From NCBI GenBank assembly GCA_963664655.2, contig OY761554.1, forward strand, positions 682,001 through 746,000: DNA of 64,000 nucleotides, in the 5' to 3' direction. The notes under the pieces are model-generated. The model did no database searches. It was not told the origin of the DNA and saw nothing but the letters and a program-made list of their open reading frames with translations. This stretch comes from Desulfospira sp963664655 (GTDB lineage: Bacteria; Desulfobacterota; Desulfobacteria; Desulfobacterales; Desulfobacteraceae). A program made the translations under genes and the position numbers. Positions 59,018 through 64,000 of the stretch are shown here, in pieces (the stretch's first letter is position 1; every line of letters begins with the position of its first letter).

Positions 59018-59842
59018 ATGAATACAAAACTTGAGATCAGCCTGTTGCTTGAGGACCAGGTGGTAATGGGGTTCAAAGACCGGATTTTCAAAGGAGCCCA
59101 CGGGCTCTCGCTGTTTATCCGGGCTGAACAGAATATCCTTCTGGATGCCGGTCCTTCGGACGTGTTTCTTGAAAATGCCGAACTGATGGGGGTGGACCTT
59201 AACCGCCTTGACTGGATCGCCTTGAGCCACGGCCACTGGGATCATGCCGACGGTCTTGCCTTTCTGGCCGGCCGGATTAAGAAAACCAAACTGATGGCCC
59301 ACCCGGCCGTGTTTTCCGACCGGCATAAGCCCACGGGAGAATTCAACGGCATGGCCCTTTCCAGAGAAGACCTTGAGGCCTCCTTTGACCTGGAGCTGTC
59401 TGAAGGGCCAAGACAGCTGACGCCCAGTGTCACTTTTTTAGGACAGATTCCCCGGGCCAACGATTTTGAGTCGGTTGCCACGCCTTTTTATAAAATAGAA
59501 CAGGGAGAGACATCACCGGAGTTTCTTGAGGACGATACGGCCCTGGCCATTACCACGGCCCAGGGCCTGGTGGTCATCGCCGGATGCGCCCACGCCGGAA
59601 TTTGCAACATCTGCGAACATGCCAAGGCTGTCACGGGCCAGGGCCGTCTTCACATGGTCATGGGCGGGTTCCATCTGCTGTCCCCCGGGGAGCAGCTGGA
59701 CCGGACCGTTGAATATTTCAGGGCCCACCCCGTGGACCGCCTGTTGCCCATGCACTGCACAGGCTTTGATGCCCTGTGCCGGTTTCACGATGAGCTTGGC
59801 GCTGAAAAATTTTCCACAGGCCAGACCATTTGCGTTGAATGA
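59018..59842 (+). CDS. MBL-fold metallohydrolase
   Basis: The 274-residue protein has the metallo-beta-lactamase motifs NILLDAGPSDVFLENA, ALSHGHWDHADGLAFL, VVIAGCAHAGICNICEHA, MVMGGFHLLSPGEQLDRTV and LLPMHCTGFDAL. The HxHxDH core and later His residues suggest two metals. The closest well-known relatives are the dihydropterin ribofuranosylaminobenzene 5'-phosphate synthase-like MBL proteins; the actual substrate is unknown. It lies 18 bp after the ABC ATPase, in the same direction, so it may belong to that operon. Confidence 0.85.
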   Translation: MNTKLEISLLLEDQVVMGFKDRIFKGAHGLSLFIRAEQNILLDAGPSDVFLENAELMGVDLNRLDWIALSHGHWDHADGLAFLAGRIKKTKLMAHPAVFSDRHKPTGEFNGMALSREDLEASFDLELSEGPRQLTPSVTFLGQIPRANDFESVATPFYKIEQGETSPEFLEDDTALAITTAQGLVVIAGCAHAGICNICEHAKAVTGQGRLHMVMGGFHLLSPGEQLDRTVEYFRAHPVDRLLPMHCTGFDALCRFHDELGAEKFSTGQTICVE

Positions 59843-59953
59843 TTTTCATGCTGACCAACCGTTATGGTTGATGACTGGCGGATTGCAGGAAGATAAGAAG
59901 TCGGTTCCGGGCCTGCCTTGAACAGGGTTTAAAATCCGCTGCCGGTTCTGCCC

Positions 59954-60616
59954 TTATTCCGCTTCGGCGATGGCGCCGTAGATTATATCCAGACGCTCCG
60001 TGCGGAAGTCGTCATACATAATTTTGCGCTGAACGGCCCATTCCAGGTCTACATCGTCTACGAATGCCGTGAAGTGGCTGTACTGGGAAATAAATGTGTT
60101 ATGGCTGCCGGGCGTTATCAACTCACGCAAAGAAACGGCTTCTTCTTTATTGTGCCGGGACAGCAGCCCCAGCACCCTGGTTATCCCAAGGGGCGGCTCA
60201 TAAAGGACCTCTTTTCCCTGAAAGAAAAAGCTGCCGCCATAGATTTCTTCGTATCCGCAGTCATTAAAAAAAATAATGGAGAACCGGTCATCGTTGACGC
60301 ACAGATAATGCCGGAAAGTAAGTTTGATGATCCGCTTAAAGGCAAGGCCCGTAAAAAGTTCTCCACGGCGCAGCAGTCCGCACCTGCCGTCGGCGGCCAC
60401 CGCCTGGAATCCGTCTTCCATAATCCATCCCGCATGTTTATTCATAATCTGCTGTTTTCCGGGGAACAGGGTCTCAAGGTCCTGGGCCGTGTAGGCCACC
60501 TGGATGTCATCGTATTCAGGGGCCAGGACAGTGACCTTTTCCCCATCCTGCCTTAGATAGCAAAGTCCGCACCTGCGGTCTTTATGAAAAACCGAATATG
60601 AGGCCTCCGGGGTCAT
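59954..60616 (-). CDS. Protein of unknown function, WG-repeat-like pattern
   Basis: The 220-residue protein starts YSVFHKDRRCGLCYLRQDGE and VTVLAPEYDDIQVAY and then has DGFQAVAADGRCGLLRRGEL, a spacing that recalls WG repeats (a short strand, G-[WL], a turn and a Y/F-D-x-I). The second half is mixed alpha/beta, with LITPGSHNTFISQYSHFTAF and DVDLEWAVQRKIMYDDFRTE. I do not recognise it with confidence. Its start overlaps the stop of the HD-GYP gene, so it could be co-expressed with the CHASE2 cluster. Confidence 0.5.
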   Translation of the reverse strand: MTPEASYSVFHKDRRCGLCYLRQDGEKVTVLAPEYDDIQVAYTAQDLETLFPGKQQIMNKHAGWIMEDGFQAVAADGRCGLLRRGELFTGLAFKRIIKLTFRHYLCVNDDRFSIIFFNDCGYEEIYGGSFFFQGKEVLYEPPLGITRVLGLLSRHNKEEAVSLRELITPGSHNTFISQYSHFTAFVDDVDLEWAVQRKIMYDDFRTERLDIIYGAIAEAE

Positions 60617-62619
60617 ATAGATTCAGGGGCCCCTTCTATTTCATCCTGGAATCTGGATGCAATGGACCGGATGGTCTCCTCTATGGCCTCAAACGCCTCC
60701 ACCAGTCTGGGATCAAACATGACCCCTTTTTCTTCAAGAATGATTTTCATGGCCTTTTCATGGGGAAACGGGGGCTTATAGCATCTCTGGCTGATCAGGG
60801 CATCATAGACATCGCAGATGGACATAATTCGGCCGCAAAGGGGGATTTCATTTTCGCAAAGCCCGTCCGGATACCCTTTGCCGTTCCATTTTTCATGATG
60901 GGTCCCGGCAATCTGCGCCCCCATTTGAAGATAAAAATTATCCTCATTATTCTTTCTGGCTTTTTCAAGAAGATCTCTTCCAAGACAGGTATGGGTTTTC
61001 ATGGTTTCAAATTCATCGTCGTCCAGTTTACCGGGCTTTAACAGAACCCTGTCCGGTATGCCGACTTTTCCGATGTCATGCAGCGGTGTGGAATTGTACA
61101 GCATTTCAATATATTCATCGGTCAGGATATCAGAAAACAATCCCTCCTGCCGTAACTGGAGAACCAGTGCCCGGGCATAATGCTGAGTCCGGACCACATG
61201 CTGGCCGGTTTCCGGATCCCGGGTTTCGACCAGGTTGATCACGGTCTCAATGGTCACCTGCTGTGCCTCGGACAGTTTCTTCAGCCAGGCAAATGAGGCT
61301 TTTCTGAACCGGTTAAACCGGACAAAGGAGGCGACAATAAAGGTGAAAACCGTGATGATGACAGGCAGCCCCGGGGAAAGAAACACGGAGAATTGAACAA
61401 AGCAAAGGATGCTTGATATCAGCAGGGCGCAGATGATGGCAACGCTTCCTGAGGCCAGCGCCAGGGGCGCGGAAGAAATGGAGAGCAGCATCACCATGGC
61501 AAGGCCGGTTAACAGACACGCCCCGGCTGTAAAATGTTGAGACCAGATGGGCTTGATAATTTGGGTGTTTTTATAAATACTGCTCAAGACCGTTGCATGG
61601 ACTTCTATGCCGGGAAAGAGCGGGTCAAAAAGGGTCTGATGAATATCATTCAGCCCTGTGGCAGAAGAACCGATGAAAATGATCTTGCCCTGAATGTCGG
61701 CCGGGGAATAGGCCTGGTTTAAAATATCCACCCCGGAGATATAGGTATGGGCTTTGCCGGCCGCAGTGAACCGTATGGGAACATATCCGTCCTCGGTTAT
61801 GGGAATCCGGTATTTGCCGGCCTGGATGTAAAGGCCTGAAAAGTTCCTTTGAACCCGGGCCTGATGTATATCATGTGCCTTAAACAATGCAGACAGGGCA
61901 AGGTTGGTAAATATCCGGTCATTATAGGAAATTAGAACAGGGGTGGACCGCATCAGGCCGTCCATGTCCGATTGATTGTTGAGAAATCCGGTAACGTGCA
62001 GGGCCCTCTCAACCTGGGGGGTGTTGGTCAGAACCCCGATGGCTTCCTTGAGTTTGAGCCGCCCGGTTTCATCCGTTATGGTGAAGGGCGTAACCAAATG
62101 AAGCGGCGGATTTTTGTTGATATAATCAAAATAAAAATACCTGGCACCAACCATTTCAGAGTTTTTGAAAATATGGGCCAGATAGGCATCGTTATCCTGC
62201 AATGCCGCCGGAACCCCGGTGAATCCAAGATCAAGGCCAAAGTCTTTTTCAAACTGCCGGTGGATATTTTTCAAGGAGGTCCGGTCCGTCTCCGACAATA
62301 GAATATCAATCCCCATGGCCGCCGGCCGGTTGCCGGATATTTCCTTGACAAGCTTTGCCAAAAGATAGCGGGGCCAGGGCCATTGCCCTACGGCCGACAA
62401 GCTTGTTTCATCAATATCGACAATGGTAATCTGCTTTGATACGTCTCCCGTGGCGCTTATTTTAATGAGGGTGTCATAAAAGAAGTTGTCGGCCGCTCTA
62501 AATAAAGGGTTTTGAAAATATGATCCGGAACCCAGGATAAGGGTGATTGATAAAACAGATATGAACAGCTGTAGTTTTGATGGCTGGAATCGCAGATAGC
62601 TTTCAGAATCAGTTTTCAA
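60613..62619 (-). CDS. CHASE2 sensor with HD-GYP c-di-GMP phosphodiesterase domain
   Basis: The 668-residue protein has an N-terminal span, a CHASE2 periplasmic domain (about 40-370, with ITIVDIDETSLSAVGQWPWP and IQGKIIFIGSSATGLNDIH), three spans at about 375-455, and an HD-GYP domain. The last has ETRDPETGQHVVRTQHYARA, TPLHDIGKVGIPDRVLLKPG and HHEKWNGKGYPDGL. The metal ligands and the GYP motif are intact, so hydrolysis of cyclic di-GMP is likely. The start is TTG at 62619 with GGGGCG upstream. It follows an OmpA-like lipoprotein and a FecR-domain gene, a linkage I recall for CHASE2 proteins. Confidence 0.9.
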   Translation of the reverse strand: MKTDSESYLRFQPSKLQLFISVLSITLILGSGSYFQNPLFRAADNFFYDTLIKISATGDVSKQITIVDIDETSLSAVGQWPWPRYLLAKLVKEISGNRPAAMGIDILLSETDRTSLKNIHRQFEKDFGLDLGFTGVPAALQDNDAYLAHIFKNSEMVGARYFYFDYINKNPPLHLVTPFTITDETGRLKLKEAIGVLTNTPQVERALHVTGFLNNQSDMDGLMRSTPVLISYNDRIFTNLALSALFKAHDIHQARVQRNFSGLYIQAGKYRIPITEDGYVPIRFTAAGKAHTYISGVDILNQAYSPADIQGKIIFIGSSATGLNDIHQTLFDPLFPGIEVHATVLSSIYKNTQIIKPIWSQHFTAGACLLTGLAMVMLLSISSAPLALASGSVAIICALLISSILCFVQFSVFLSPGLPVIITVFTFIVASFVRFNRFRKASFAWLKKLSEAQQVTIETVINLVETRDPETGQHVVRTQHYARALVLQLRQEGLFSDILTDEYIEMLYNSTPLHDIGKVGIPDRVLLKPGKLDDDEFETMKTHTCLGRDLLEKARKNNEDNFYLQMGAQIAGTHHEKWNGKGYPDGLCENEIPLCGRIMSICDVYDALISQRCYKPPFPHEKAMKIILEEKGVMFDPRLVEAFEAIEETIRSIASRFQDEIEGAPESI

Positions 62620-62630
62620 GTGCGCCCCAT

Positions 62631-63227
62631 TTACCGGATCATTATTTCAACCCTGCGGTTTTTTTCTTCAGAAACATTGTCCCCGGTATCGACAAGGGGA
62701 TCGTTTTCGCCGTGTGAGGTCACCGAAAGCCCGATTAATTCAAGATGTGACGTATCTAAGCATTTTTCCACGGCTTTGGCCCGCTCCAGTGCCAGCTCAT
62801 AATTATACCGGGCATCCCCTTTGGTGTCGGAATGCCCGATGATGCTTATTTCTGAGGGTTCCCGCTCTTTTGCCACCTTAAGCACCCCGGGAATGAGTGC
62901 GGCCGATTCCGGTTTCAAACGGTCTGACCCGTACTCAAAATAAAGAAGGAAAGAGACCGGCCTTGGCGGCTCTGTCTGAAGCAGTATCCGGTACCCCTCT
63001 AAAACGTCATCTTTCTGAAGGGTTTCCGCATTCACGTCTGACTGGTCATCACGGACCGTTGCCGCGGCATAGGGCTCCTGGAGCATCAGTGATGAGGCAT
63101 TATTTTTAACCGTTGCCGCGCCGGTACGGCCGTCCTGATCCGGCAAAAGGATCACCGTGGTATTGTGGCCGGCACCGCACGAAAAAAGAAACAGCGTCCC
63201 GACAAGAAAAAAGAGCCAGCGTATCAT
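62631..63227 (-). CDS. OmpA-family lipoprotein
   Basis: The 198-residue protein has a lipoprotein signal (LFLFSCGAG, Cys 17), a linker, and an OmpA-like peptidoglycan-binding domain. The domain runs from YFEYGSDRLKPESAALI through ISIIGHSDTKGDARYNYELA, LERAKAVEKCL and VTSHGENDPL to NRRVEIMI, with the conserved D and R residues in place. It would anchor the outer membrane to the cell wall. It lies between the FecR and CHASE2 genes, 11 bp from the latter. AAAGGAAAC precedes the ATG. Confidence 0.9.
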   Translation of the reverse strand: MIRWLFFLVGTLFLFSCGAGHNTTVILLPDQDGRTGAATVKNNASSLMLQEPYAAATVRDDQSDVNAETLQKDDVLEGYRILLQTEPPRPVSFLLYFEYGSDRLKPESAALIPGVLKVAKEREPSEISIIGHSDTKGDARYNYELALERAKAVEKCLDTSHLELIGLSVTSHGENDPLVDTGDNVSEEKNRRVEIMIR

Positions 63228-63380
63228 TTTTGTTTCCTTTAATTTAGTTGTTGTCTTCAGCTAATGAATGGAACCTGTTAATCCTGCGCCTGACGGAATT
63301 CACGGCCTGGGCAGAGGCGTCAAGAGCAAGATTAAGTTAACGGCAAGACGGCATAACAATTCATTTGCAATAAACGCCGA

Positions 63381-63830
63381 TCAGTCTACCTGGACAATGA
63401 GATGCGTTCCTCTGACACCGACAGTCGCCTTGGGTGTGGACAGACAAACCGTGTCCGGGGCAAGCTTTTCAATCCTGCCTGAACTATAGATGGCCTTCCC
63501 CTTTTTTAAATAAAGATCAAACGCATATGCATTGGATTCGGGTTGAAACAGATAGTCTTTGACATTGATTTCCGAGTTCTGGTCCATGGCAAAGGTGGTG
63601 CCGTCCGTAAACACGATACCGGCAGAACTGTCACCAAGTGTGATTAACCCATCTGATTTAAAGAGCGGGTCCCCTTGATTTGCGGCAACAAGGGTTTCCC
63701 CGCGTTTGATGGAAACATCTCCTGTAACCGTTTTGATAAACCCGACCTTTGTCTCCTGGGCAAATGCCGTGGCGGCAAACGCAAAGATAATCAGTATAAT
63801 GTTAAATTTTATAGCGAAACGGTGTTGCAT
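63381..63830 (-). CDS. FecR-domain periplasmic protein
   Basis: The ATG at 63830 with AAGGAGG just upstream gives 149 residues and a clean signal peptide (FNIILIIFAFAATAFA); the frame opens at 63905 without support. The rest is a FecR-type domain: VGFIKTVTGDVSIKRGETLV, GDPLFKSDGLITLGDSSAGI, FTDGTTFAMDQNSEINVKDY, LKKGKAIYSSGRIEKL, and STPKATVGVRGTHLIVQVD. No membrane anchor or anti-sigma part is present, so it is more a beta-structured periplasmic protein than a true anti-sigma factor. The spacer to ompA (63228-63380) holds no gene. Confidence 0.88.
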   Translation of the reverse strand: MQHRFAIKFNIILIIFAFAATAFAQETKVGFIKTVTGDVSIKRGETLVAANQGDPLFKSDGLITLGDSSAGIVFTDGTTFAMDQNSEINVKDYLFQPESNAYAFDLYLKKGKAIYSSGRIEKLAPDTVCLSTPKATVGVRGTHLIVQVD

Positions 63831-64000
63831 ACAGCCTCCTTGATCGCCGGCCCGGGTCTGTCGATTCCCCAAACATAAGAAACGCAAATTTAAGCCGTCT
63901 TTCAATGCTCAAAATTGTAAAAAAAGCGGCGGTTTATCCACCCACATGCCGGATACCGCAACTTGTGGCACCTAAAATAACAACTATTCATCATATTATC

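Noticed and set aside
58187..59326. 379-codon antisense frame
   Set aside because: It lies opposite the ABC ATPase and MBL genes, both of which have full motifs.

Overview
The window looks like chromosome of an anaerobic, metabolically versatile member of the Desulfobacterota, most like the Desulfobacteraceae. This is inferred from gene content: a CooS/CooF carbon monoxide dehydrogenase module, two TRAP carboxylate importers, a beta-oxidation operon under an apparent sigma-54 switch, a metY-metX-metW operon, and DUF3786 and DUF169 proteins. No rRNA gene, complete tRNA or CRISPR array was found.

Layout. 0-8.9 kb is patchy and partly AT-rich: the end of a secreted Ig-like protein, a tRNA 3'-end-like fragment followed by three terminator hairpins, a RelE/ParE-type toxin-antitoxin pair, a polyphosphate kinase 2 region, a frameshifted Uma2 gene, and a vapBC locus whose toxin is split by a small repeat. 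9-17.6 kb holds cooS-cooF-FAD oxidoreductase and a dctPQM TRAP operon followed by a CoA-transferase, all on the minus strand, with a near-consensus sigma-54 promoter before dctP. 18-24.4 kb holds a 1751-codon exonuclease-RecQ-UvrD fusion and an AAA ATPase with a DUF4143 domain. 24.4-34.6 kb holds a dienoyl-CoA-isomerase-like crotonase, the methionine operon, and a sigma-54 activator divergent from hydroxyacyl-CoA dehydrogenase, acyl-CoA dehydrogenase and thiolase. 34.7-38.3 kb is a toxin-type island: Fic with an AbiEi-like N-terminus, MazEF, and a HipA/YjjJ protein. 38.7-41.6 kb is a second TRAP operon with its own sigma-54 promoter. 42-52 kb has an HDOD protein, a pentapeptide-repeat potassium channel, an exonuclease, a glucosylglycerate-type compatible-solute cluster, a Phd/VapC pair, a glycosyltransferase and a PP2C phosphatase. 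52-64 kb holds a DUF169 protein, a fuculose-phosphate-type aldolase, a patatin lipoprotein, a polar amino-acid ABC importer, an MBL-fold hydrolase, and a CHASE2-HD-GYP / OmpA / FecR cluster.

How the genes work together. Carboxylates enter through TRAP transporters, and one operon also encodes a CoA-transferase that could activate the cargo. Acyl-CoAs pass through the beta-oxidation operon, whose promoter carries a palindromic enhancer and a GG-N10-GC element beside the divergent activator. CO oxidation by CooS can pass electrons through CooF to the FAD/NAD(P) oxidoreductase. The glucosylglycerate genes encode synthesis, dephosphorylation and phosphorolytic recovery.

The most unusual layer is the repeats. 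A 94-115 bp element occurs three times, once inside vapC. Intergenic hairpins are built from 7-bp units in at least three sequence families. A 62-bp perfect palindrome sits in frame inside the sigma-54 regulator gene. A GGGGTCAA-bordered element supplies the last codons and stop of the RecQ fusion. A third type of hairpin element follows the DUF169 gene.
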